From: Gammaproteobacteria bacterium
GTDB lineage: Bacteria; Pseudomonadota; Gammaproteobacteria; Enterobacterales; Alteromonadaceae
DNA: 5,209 nucleotides
Assembly (NCBI GenBank): GCA_023481025.1
Contig: JAMCWV010000062.1
Span: 1 to 5,209, forward strand
Direction: 5' to 3'
Under the pieces are notes generated by a model. That model was given only the letters and a program-made list of their open reading frames with translations, did no database searches and was not told where the DNA came from. Of this stretch, positions 1-5,209 are shown in pieces (position 1 is the stretch's first letter; every line of letters starts with the position of its first letter). Position numbers and translations under genes: made by a program.

Positions 1-626
1 ACTGGATGCATACCGGCATGGTGCAAGTGAACCAAGAGAAAATGTCGAAGTCGTTGGGTAACTTTTTTACCATTCGTGACGTGTTGAAGTCATACACCGC
101 AGAAACTGTGCGCTTCTTCTTGTTGTCAGGGCATTATCGCAGCCAATTGAATTATTCTGAGGCGCACTTAGAACAGGCGCATGCTGGCCTCGAGCGTTTA
201 TACACAGCGTTGCGCGGCATTGAACCGACAACGCCAAGTGCGGTCGTACGCGAGCTGTATGAAGAGCGTTTCCGCACCGCGCTAAACGACGATTTTAACG
301 TGCCAGAAGCCATGTCACTGTTGTTTGACATGACCCGTGAATTGAACCGTCAGCGCGCTGAAAACCCAGTTGTTGCGGCTGAATTAGCTGGCTTGCTGAA
401 AGAATACGGCGCTGTGCTCGGCATTTTAGAGCAAGATCCAGAAGCGTTTTTACGTGGTGGCGACAGCGACGACGTGGCACAAATAGAAGCTTTAATCGCA
501 GAGCGCAATGCAGCCCGTAAGGATCGTGATTGGGCGCGTGCCGATGCTGCACGTGACGCCTTAACGGCCATGGGGATTGTGCTCGAAGACACCGCCGAAG
601 GAACCTTGTGGCGCCGCCAGTCTTAA
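1..626 (+). CDS. cysS: Cysteinyl-tRNA synthetase, C-terminal part (5' end outside window)
   Basis: This enzyme charges tRNA-Cys with cysteine using ATP, in the cytoplasm; it is a class I aminoacyl-tRNA synthetase. The reading frame is already open at the left edge (the bases before the first Met give Tyr-Trp, as in the family's YWMHTGM segment), so the ATG at 6 is internal and not the start. The class I KMSKS signature, which binds ATP in the transition state, lies at 39-53. It is followed by the conserved [10 protein letters not shown] and [12 protein letters not shown] segments, then the helical DALR-type domain and the C-terminal anticodon-binding tail ending in WRRQS. From memory, this part aligns almost without gaps to the end of the 461-residue E. 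coli protein. The Rossmann core with the HIGH motif and the zinc ligands would lie upstream. The frame ends in TAA, 37 bases before the aminopeptidase, with no terminator between them, so read-through is possible. Identity is secure. Confidence 0.98.
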   Translation, partial: WMHTGMVQVNQEKMSKSLGNFFTIRDVLKSYTAETVRFFLLSGHYRSQLNYSEAHLEQAHAGLERLYTALRGIEPTTPSAVVRELYEERFRTALNDDFNVPEAMSLLFDMTRELNRQRAENPVVAAELAGLLKEYGAVLGILEQDPEAFLRGGDSDDVAQIEALIAERNAARKDRDWARADAARDALTAMGIVLEDTAEGTLWRRQS

Positions 627-663
627 GCGAAAGCCAAAGCGAACAAATTAAGAGGTATTTTTT

Positions 664-2223
664 ATGATGAACACAGAACTGGTTTTAGTCGACAGCCTAG
701 CGGCTGCTGGAAATGATTATGACGCCTTGGTGGTGGTTGCCTCCGACCTCAGTGCGTTGCCAGCAGAGATTGCGGACACGGTCGCTGCAGCGCAGCGCGT
801 AAACGCCAAAGTTGCTTCGTCGACTCAAGTTTTGTGGTGTGACAAGGCGCCTAGCCAGCGTTTGATTCTAGCGCCAACGGGCCCATTACATCGTGATTTT
901 GATGATGTCCGTCGTTTCTATGACGCAGCACGCAGTGCAGCGGCAGCCGCCGTTGATGCCGGCGCGAAAAAGCCATTGTTGTGGGTTCCAGCATCTACAC
1001 AAGCCCAGCAACTAGCAGCTGATTTTGCCCATGCGGTGGAAGCGGTTTGGTTTGGTTTTGCTCAAGGAATTTGGCAGCCACTCGAAGCGCGCGAGCACTT
1101 CGGTGACGAGGTTGAAAGCATTCAGCAGGTTGGTTTGATTCGCACCAGTGCGATGAGTGAAGAAACTAGCGCCGAATGGTTGCAAGCCGTTGAAGCGGGC
1201 CGTCGCGTTGCGCGTGACTTATGTGGTACCGAGCCAGAGCGCATGGCGCCACTGCGCTTTGCCGAATATTGCCAAAAAGCGTTTGCTAACAGCCCGGTGA
1301 AAGTCACCGTGATTGACGACAAACCGCAACTTGAGCACGAGTATCCGTTATTGGCCGCCGTTGGTCGTGCGTCGTTTGGTACCCATCAGCGTCCGTGCGT
1401 GATTCGTTTAGAGTACACGCCGGAAGGCGCCGTTGAGCAAACTTTAATGCTCGTCGGTAAAGGCATTACCTATGACACCGGCGGTGCAGATTTGAAAACC
1501 GGCGGTCACATGGCCGGTATGAGCCGTGACAAAGGTGGTGCTGCTGGCGTCGCTGGTTTTGTGAAGGCTGTTGCTGGCATTCGCCCACAAGGGGTGAAAG
1601 TCGTGGCTGAGCTGGCGGTGGTGCGGAACAACATTGGCGCTTTAGCGTTTGTTAGTGACGAAATTATTGTTGGCCGTTCTGGTGTGCGCGTACGCATTGG
1701 TAACACTGACGCAGAAGGGCGTTTGGTTATGGCCGACTGTCTGGCGAAATTAGTTAGCGAAGCGGCGAGCGAAACCAAGCCAAGCGTGTATACGGTTGCA
1801 ACTTTAACCGGCCACGCAGCGTTAGCTAAAGGTCCGTACACGGCGCTAGTACCAAATAAAGCGGCGCGTCAGGGCGGTTTTGTTGACGCCTTATTGAATG
1901 CGGGTGAGTTGTGGTGTGACCCTGCCGAGCTGTCGCCAAGCCGTCGTGAAGACTTCGATTTTGTGCGCGGACGGACAAAAGCCGACGACTTGCTGAGCTC
2001 GAACAATGGCCCGTCAGCAACAACTCGTCGTGGACACCAGTTCCCGATGGCGTTTTTGCATGAAGTGGCCGGCTTAGACAAGCACGACAGTAATAGCAGC
2101 CAGCCGATTCCATACGTGCACATCGACATCGCCGGCAGCGGCGTCGAAGGTGGCGACTGGCAACACGGCAAACCAACCGCAACACCGGTATTGGCCTTCG
2201 CTGGCGCGTTCTTGCGTAAGTAG
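664..2223 (+). CDS. M17-family leucyl aminopeptidase-like metallopeptidase
   Basis: Predicted cytoplasmic, two-metal aminopeptidase (519 residues) that removes N-terminal residues from peptides. The catalytic domain is in the C-terminal half. Metal ligands and catalytic residues expected from E. coli PepA are all present: K266 and D271 in VGKGITYDTGG, catalytic K278, D289 in SRDKGGAA, then D349, E351 and the bicarbonate-site R353 in the NTDAEGRL signature. The first four are offset from E. coli PepA numbering by exactly four residues. A HIDIAGSG segment lies near the C terminus. The N-terminal ~180 residues are divergent, as is usual for M17. The ADLKTGGHMAGMSRDKGGAA region and the C-terminal KPTATPVLAFAGAFL differ from classical PepA and recall the NPEPL1-like branch, so I withhold the symbol pepA. 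The start is the first of two adjacent ATGs, 8 bases after an AGAGG ribosome site (651-655); the second ATG is also possible. No signal peptide is seen. The gene follows cysS closely and is ended by a strong terminator. Confidence 0.93.
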   Translation: MMNTELVLVDSLAAAGNDYDALVVVASDLSALPAEIADTVAAAQRVNAKVASSTQVLWCDKAPSQRLILAPTGPLHRDFDDVRRFYDAARSAAAAAVDAGAKKPLLWVPASTQAQQLAADFAHAVEAVWFGFAQGIWQPLEAREHFGDEVESIQQVGLIRTSAMSEETSAEWLQAVEAGRRVARDLCGTEPERMAPLRFAEYCQKAFANSPVKVTVIDDKPQLEHEYPLLAAVGRASFGTHQRPCVIRLEYTPEGAVEQTLMLVGKGITYDTGGADLKTGGHMAGMSRDKGGAAGVAGFVKAVAGIRPQGVKVVAELAVVRNNIGALAFVSDEIIVGRSGVRVRIGNTDAEGRLVMADCLAKLVSEAASETKPSVYTVATLTGHAALAKGPYTALVPNKAARQGGFVDALLNAGELWCDPAELSPSRREDFDFVRGRTKADDLLSSNNGPSATTRRGHQFPMAFLHEVAGLDKHDSNSSQPIPYVHIDIAGSGVEGGDWQHGKPTATPVLAFAGAFLRK

Positions 2224-2247
2224 GTTTTCGTTTTTATTGCAATGAAA

Positions 2248-2277
2248 AGAGCTCCGAAATGGAGCTCTGTGTTTTTT
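2248..2277 (+). terminator. Intrinsic terminator after the aminopeptidase, possibly bidirectional
   Basis: A perfect 8-bp stem (AGAGCTCC at 2248-2255 with GGAGCTCT at 2261-2268) closes a 5-base loop (GAAAT). It is followed after GTG by six T (2272-2277). It begins 24 bases after the aminopeptidase stop codon. Four A (2245-2248) flank the left side, so on the - strand the same hairpin is followed by a short T-run and could also stop transcripts coming from the lipoprotein gene that ends at 2308. The + direction has the stronger T-tract. Confidence 0.85.
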
Positions 2278-2307
2278 AGAAGCAGGGTTTACCAGCGATG
2301 CAAGGGC

Positions 2308-2592
2308 TTAGTTTAAGCCTTTGCTTTCGGTATTCACCACGCGGCGCGCCACAAACGTCACATGAATATGCTTGTTATCGTTGCCCCAGCGACATTCGTT
2401 GGGGCGCTGCATGTTGTCACACCAAGTTGGCTCACCGAGTATCGCTTGCACTTCGTTATAGTGCATGCCGACTGACAGTAAGTTATAATTTGTGCGCGTG
2501 ACTTTTGGGTCACTGCAGGCCGTAAGAAACAGTACGGTTGCTGCGACAGCTAATGTCGTAAGCGCGCGTTTACCTTGAAATTGTTTAAACAT
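2308..2592 (-). CDS. Small outer-membrane lipoprotein, DUF3862/BamE-like fold
   Basis: A 94-residue lipoprotein of unknown role. Residues 1-25 form a signal peptide: charged KQFQGKR, a hydrophobic stretch, then the lipobox LTAC with C26 as the lipidated residue. Serine at +2 instead of Asp predicts sorting to the outer membrane by Lol. The mature part, NYNLLSVGMHYNEVQAILGE, matches the start of small BamE/SmpA-like and DUF3862 domains (N-x-G-M-x-x-x-x-V-x-x-x-L-G-x-P); it then ends in predicted beta strands (KHIHVTFVARRVV). C58 and C67 flank a short loop and could form a disulfide in the periplasm. I chose ATG at 2592 because an ideal AGGAGG lies 5 bases upstream; the in-frame GTG at 2598 overlaps that ribosome site and is unlikely. 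The gene starts 25 bases after the thioesterase stop, so the two are probably cotranscribed. Family assignment rests on pattern alone; it is not BamE itself by length or sequence. Confidence 0.85.
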   Translation of the reverse strand: MFKQFQGKRALTTLAVAATVLFLTACSDPKVTRTNYNLLSVGMHYNEVQAILGEPTWCDNMQRPNECRWGNDNKHIHVTFVARRVVNTESKGLN

Positions 2593-2597
2593 ACGCA

Positions 2598-2603
2598 CCT
2601 CCT
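2598..2603 (-). promoter_or_regulatory. Ribosome binding site that fixes the lipoprotein start
   Basis: On the - strand the sequence reads AGGAGG, then TGCGT, then ATG at 2592. This is a full Shine-Dalgarno match with a 5-base spacer. Because it overlaps the in-frame GTG at 2598, it supports the ATG as the true start and shortens the longest reading by two codons. Confidence 0.8.
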
Positions 2604-2617
2604 AACCTGCTAACCTT

Positions 2618-3016
2618 CTAGCCGGGCAGGTCGATCTGCTGTTGGTCGAGCTGTTCTTTGGTTTTGCCATGAGGTTGCGGGCGGCGTGTTTCTGGGTCGA
2701 TGTGGACAAAAACAATGTCATCCGCGGTACAAATATTTTGTTTGGTGATCTTATTTCGCACCACGCAAGTCACGGTTAACGAGCTGCGCCCAGCTGCTTT
2801 TATCGCTAAGCCAAACTCAACAACGTCCCCTTGAAATGCTGAAGCGTCAAAAGTGATTTCACCAATATGTTTGGTGACTAAGCTTTTTTGGTCGAGCTGG
2901 CAGCTGGCATAAATGTAGGCTTCCTCATCGATCCATTCGAGAATTCGGCCACCAAATAATGAGCCGGCAAAGTTAAGGTCATTCGGCATGACCAAGCGAC
3001 GAGACAGAAAGCGCAT
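2618..3016 (-). CDS. Acyl-CoA thioesterase, hotdog fold (YciA/BACH-like)
   Basis: Predicted cytoplasmic enzyme (132 residues) that hydrolyses acyl-CoA to free fatty acid and CoA. The N-terminal segment RRLVMPNDLNFAGSLFGG followed by RILEWIDEEA matches the single-domain acyl-CoA thioesterase pattern MP-x-D-x-N-x-x-G-x-x-FGG-x-x-(M/L)-x-x-x-D. N15, the glycines at 22-23 and D30 line up with the active-site Asn, the FGG loop and the catalytic Asp of YciA. Then come the hotdog strands around ITFDASAFQGDVVEF and SSLTVTCVVRN, and a polar Gln/Asp-rich tail (119-132) that is likely flexible. Length matches YciA (about 132 residues). ATG at 3016 is supported by GGAG 5 bases upstream (3022-3025). It has its own promoter-like element, separated from the receptor gene by a terminator, and leads into the small lipoprotein gene. 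Chain-length preference cannot be read from sequence, and yciA itself is not claimed. Confidence 0.92.
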   Translation of the reverse strand: MRFLSRRLVMPNDLNFAGSLFGGRILEWIDEEAYIYASCQLDQKSLVTKHIGEITFDASAFQGDVVEFGLAIKAAGRSSLTVTCVVRNKITKQNICTADDIVFVHIDPETRRPQPHGKTKEQLDQQQIDLPG

Positions 3017-3067
3017 AGAAACTCCATTGCAAGTATGAACGTAAATTGCGTGTGTTAGAACACGTTA

Positions 3068-3073
3068 AGTATA
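3068..3073 (-). promoter_or_regulatory. Putative sigma-70 -10 element for the thioesterase-lipoprotein unit
   Basis: On the - strand TATACT matches the TATAAT consensus at five of six positions. Transcription would begin near 3061, leaving a 5' leader of about 45 bases before the thioesterase ATG. No good -35 hexamer is found at 16-18 bases upstream (the best options, GTTCGA or TTCGAT, match poorly), and there is no extended TG motif, so the promoter would be weak or activator-dependent. It sits between the receptor terminator and the thioesterase, where a promoter is needed. Confidence 0.4.
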
Positions 3074-3119
3074 GTGGAATTTTTCCAAAATCGAACCCTG
3101 ACCGGTGCAAAAGACATAC

Positions 3120-3157
3120 AAAAAACGCCCGTAGAACGAATGCTCTACGGACGTTTT
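3120..3157 (-). terminator. Intrinsic terminator after the TonB-dependent receptor
   Basis: A 7-bp stem (3129-3135 with 3144-3150, CCGTAGA/TCTACGG) closes an 8-base loop. It is extended, after one mismatch (3128/3151), by six more pairs (3122-3127 with 3152-3157). Read on the - strand, the hairpin runs into six T (complement of 3120-3125). It lies about 38 bases after the receptor stop codon and separates the receptor from the thioesterase unit. Confidence 0.85.
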
Positions 3158-3194
3158 GTGATTGCAGCGATTGCTGGCGGTTAACTCACGTCAA

Positions 3195-5209
3195 TTAAAA
3201 TGACGCGCGGAAGCCAATACCGATGTTACGGCCTGGTAGTGGGGCGTAATCACGAATGAATGAGCTGTGTGCATAGCCAAGTTCATTGGTGATGTTGTCG
3301 ACTTTGAAATAAACCGCGAAGTCTTGGCCGCCCATGTAACCTGGGTAGTAGTTCAAACGCAGGCCAAGCAAGCCAAAGCCGTCGGTGCTGTGTTCGTTTT
3401 CAGCAGTCCGGTTTTGTGCCAAATAGTGCACGTAATCTAACGTTGCGTCCCACTTTTCTTGCGTGTAAATACCGCTTAAACCAACCCGTTGTGCTGGAAT
3501 GCGTGGTACGTTGCCGCCGTTACTGAATACGGCACGGGTGTAGTCTGAGAAACCGTTCACTTTCCAGTTTTGGTTGAACACGTAGCGACCGGAAATCTCA
3601 TAGCCGTAAAGTTCAGCACCGCGCTGACGGTATTGGAAAACCGGCAGGTCGTCGATGTTATGCGCATGGTCGTGATCATGATCGTGACCGTGGTCATGGC
3701 CGTGATCGTCATGGAATAACTCAGTGTCGAGGTCGCCCTTCACTAACCCTGTGTTGTGCAGGTAAATGAAGTTGTTCACACGGTTAAAGAACAAGTTGGT
3801 GTCTAAATGCCACTTGTCGCCTTCGAAGTGGAAGCCGAAATCAAGGTTCATTGAGCGTTCTTTGTCGAGCGCCTGATTTGCGGCTGTGAGCATGTAATGG
3901 TACTCGCCGTGACCGTGGTCGTGATCATGGTAGTGATCATTGTGGGCGATGGAATAAACACCGCCGATTTCGTAGTTACGCGTCGCGAAGTGCGGGCCGT
4001 TTGAAAATAACTCGTTGGCGTGCGGTGCACGTTCGCTATAGCTTACGCTTGACGAGATTTTCAAGCTTGGCGCAACTTGCCAGTTAAGGCCGGTCGACAG
4101 ACTCATTGGCGTGTATTCTAAGTCTTCAAAACCATGGCTGTGTAACTCAACGGCTTCGATTCGACCACCGAGCTCCCAGCTCATGCCTGGCTGAATTTCG
4201 CGCTCACCAATCCAGAACATACCCATCAGGTCTGTTTCGGTATGTGGGGTGTAAGCTTCAAAACCGAACGAGTCGTAGTCTTGGTGGCTGTACTGGAAGC
4301 CGAACGCACCACGCCAGCCAGCAACTGGGCTGTGACGCGCAATTACACGCAACTCGGTTTGTTCAAGGTTAAAACCTGTTTCGACGAAGCCGTTTTCGAT
4401 CTCTTCGTGTGTCAGCTCGGTATAACCGAAGTTGAATTCAAGGCGCTCAATGCCACGGATCGGATTGATTAAACCGCTGATGGCTTGGAAGCGGTCTTGG
4501 CGCATGCGAGCAAAAATTTCTTCATCGTCGTGCGCATGATCATGATCGTGTTCGTCACCGCCATGCGAATGGCCAGGTAAGCCATAATCACGCTCTAAGC
4601 GGCCGAATGAAAGGCCAGCAAAGCCGTGATCGAAAAAGACGCTAGCGCCAATGGTTGCGCCTTGGTCGTCGGTAAAGCTATTGTCGATGCGGCGGGTGTA
4701 TTCTGCAGCGTGGTCGTCATGGTGATCATGTGCATGGTCGTCGTGCGCATGGCCATGGTCATCATGATCGTCATGATGCTCCCCACCGGGCAGGAAGCGT
4801 GGCACGCGGTAGTCGTTGGCGCGGCGTTTGAAGCCGTCTAAATGCCAAGCAAAGCGGCCATTACCGGCGTTGAGTTCAAAGCTACCGCTACGCTCAGTGG
4901 CAACACTGTTATAACGCAGGGTGTAGGCACCTTCGATACCGTCAATCGGTTGACGCGGGACGCGGTTGTCAACGACGTTAACGACACCGCCACTGGCGCC
5001 GCTGCCGAATAATAAGGTTGCAGGGCCGCGCAGAACTTCGATTTGTTGTGCTGTGCTTGCTTCGGTTGAGACCGCGTGGTCAGGGCCACCGCGTGAGATG
5101 TCAGCGACGTCCAAACCGTTTTGTACGATTTTAACCCGAGGGCCTTCGAGGCCTCGAATAATTGGGCTGCTGGCGGTTGGGCTAAAATAGGTTGCTTGTA
5201 CGCCCGGTA
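3195..5209 (-). CDS. TonB-dependent outer-membrane receptor, His-rich, ZnuD-like (5' end outside window)
   Basis: Predicted 22-strand outer-membrane barrel with an N-terminal plug, taking up a ligand with energy from TonB-ExbB-ExbD. The frame stays open to the right edge, giving 670 visible residues; the signal peptide, TonB box and start of the plug are missing. A TTG at 5114 is internal. The visible plug begins PGVQATYFSPTASSPIIRGL, continues with RVKIVQNG and SRGGPDHAVSTEA, and contains the typical VLRGPATLLFGSGASGGVV. This pattern, with PDHA and VVDNRVP, recalls the ZnuD-like zinc/metal receptor group. The barrel ends in the OMP signature GIGFRASF with terminal Phe; a conserved NELFSNGPHFATRNYEIG lies near visible residues 398-415. 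Four His/Asp-rich stretches (listed separately) hold 33 His and are best read as metal-binding extracellular loops. Zinc is the likeliest ligand, by family and His content; nickel, copper or cobalt are possible. The promoter, and any Zur box, would lie outside the window. Confidence 0.93.
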   Translation of the reverse strand, partial: PGVQATYFSPTASSPIIRGLEGPRVKIVQNGLDVADISRGGPDHAVSTEASTAQQIEVLRGPATLLFGSGASGGVVNVVDNRVPRQPIDGIEGAYTLRYNSVATERSGSFELNAGNGRFAWHLDGFKRRANDYRVPRFLPGGEHHDDHDDHGHAHDDHAHDHHDDHAAEYTRRIDNSFTDDQGATIGASVFFDHGFAGLSFGRLERDYGLPGHSHGGDEHDHDHAHDDEEIFARMRQDRFQAISGLINPIRGIERLEFNFGYTELTHEEIENGFVETGFNLEQTELRVIARHSPVAGWRGAFGFQYSHQDYDSFGFEAYTPHTETDLMGMFWIGEREIQPGMSWELGGRIEAVELHSHGFEDLEYTPMSLSTGLNWQVAPSLKISSSVSYSERAPHANELFSNGPHFATRNYEIGGVYSIAHNDHYHDHDHGHGEYHYMLTAANQALDKERSMNLDFGFHFEGDKWHLDTNLFFNRVNNFIYLHNTGLVKGDLDTELFHDDHGHDHGHDHDHDHAHNIDDLPVFQYRQRGAELYGYEISGRYVFNQNWKVNGFSDYTRAVFSNGGNVPRIPAQRVGLSGIYTQEKWDATLDYVHYLAQNRTAENEHSTDGFGLLGLRLNYYPGYMGGQDFAVYFKVDNITNELGYAHSSFIRDYAPLPGRNIGIGFRASF
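3660..3713 (-). repeat. His/Asp-rich loop 4 of the receptor
   Basis: An 18-residue stretch (visible residues 499-516) with 9 His, nearly alternating His with Asp or Gly. The DNA is an imperfect tandem hexamer of the form CAYGAY. It lies between strands FFNRVNNFIYLHN and YRQRGAELYGYEISG, so again it is probably extracellular. Confidence 0.85.
3897..3944 (-). repeat. His-rich loop 3 of the receptor
   Basis: A 16-residue stretch (visible residues 422-437) with 7 His and 2 Tyr, pattern HNDHYHDHDHGHGEYH. It directly follows the conserved NYEIGGVYSIA segment, where one barrel strand would turn outward. Confidence 0.8.
4530..4571 (-). repeat. His-rich loop 2 of the receptor
   Basis: A 14-residue stretch (visible residues 213-226) with 6 His, in the pattern HSHGG then HDHDHAH, followed by the acidic DDEE. 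It sits between barrel strands around GLSFGRLERDYGLPG and RFQAISGLINP. It is the shortest of the four. Confidence 0.8.
4710..4778 (-). repeat. His/Asp-rich loop 1 of the receptor
   Basis: A 23-residue run (visible residues 144-166 of the receptor) made of 11 His, 9 Asp, 2 Ala and 1 Gly. At DNA level it is a degenerate array of CAY and GAY codons. It falls soon after the plug, between predicted barrel strands FAWHLDGFKRR and IGASVFFDHG, so it probably forms an early extracellular loop that binds divalent metal. Confidence 0.85.

Noticed and set aside
1506..2185. Several - strand open frames across the aminopeptidase
   Set aside because: The + frame carries all M17 catalytic motifs; the antisense products are low-complexity Arg/Ser/Pro-rich readings.
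2298..2501. Open frame of 67 codons on the + strand
   Set aside because: It lies antisense to the lipoprotein gene, which has a lipobox and ideal ribosome site; the + product has no recognisable features or ribosome site.
3660..3713. Possible CRISPR or GATC-site cluster in the repetitive stretches
   Set aside because: There are no spacers or regular repeat units, and the GATC/CATG density follows directly from alternating His and Asp codons.
4106..4472. Overlapping + strand frames within the receptor gene
   Set aside because: They are shadows of a strongly supported receptor coding frame, with no homology pattern or ribosome site.
4626..4841. + strand frame encoding a Val/Met-rich hydrophobic peptide that looks like a membrane segment
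   Set aside because: This is the antisense reading of the His/Asp (CAYGAY) array, which automatically gives Val, Met and Ile codons; it is not evidence of a membrane protein.
5112..5114. TTG as the start of the receptor
   Set aside because: The frame continues upstream to the window edge with conserved plug sequence (RGLEGPRVKIVQNG), so the codon is an internal Leu.

Overview
This window looks like ordinary chromosomal DNA from a Gram-negative gammaproteobacterium. The cysteinyl-tRNA synthetase end closely resembles the E. coli type. A lipobox lipoprotein and a TonB-dependent receptor show that there is an outer membrane. The mix of genes and base composition fits a marine Alteromonadales-type organism, possibly near Idiomarinaceae; that placement is an impression from protein style, not a search result.

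Layout. On the + strand, the 3' part of cysS (1-626) is followed after 37 bases by a complete M17-family metallo-aminopeptidase (664-2223), then by a clear intrinsic terminator (2248-2277). The other genes are on the - strand and converge on that terminator. Read in their own direction, they are: a large TonB-dependent receptor that enters from beyond the right edge and ends at 3195; its terminator (3120-3157); a promoter-like -10 element (3068-3073); a hotdog-fold acyl-CoA thioesterase (3016-2618); and, 25 bases further on, a small outer-membrane lipoprotein (2592-2308). The last two probably form one transcription unit. No gap between genes exceeds 300 bases.

Functions. The cysS and aminopeptidase genes are housekeeping functions (charging tRNA-Cys; peptide turnover). 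The thioesterase and lipoprotein are small accessory housekeeping genes with no evident pathway link. The most distinctive gene is the receptor. Its plug resembles the ZnuD-like group of metal receptors, and it carries four separate His/Asp-rich stretches with 33 histidines in all, which suggests capture of zinc or a similar divalent metal at the cell surface.

I see no mobile element, CRISPR array, RNA gene or defence system, and no evidence of a wholly new multi-gene system. The His-rich receptor, the divergent M17 aminopeptidase and the start-site correction for the lipoprotein are the points most worth following up.
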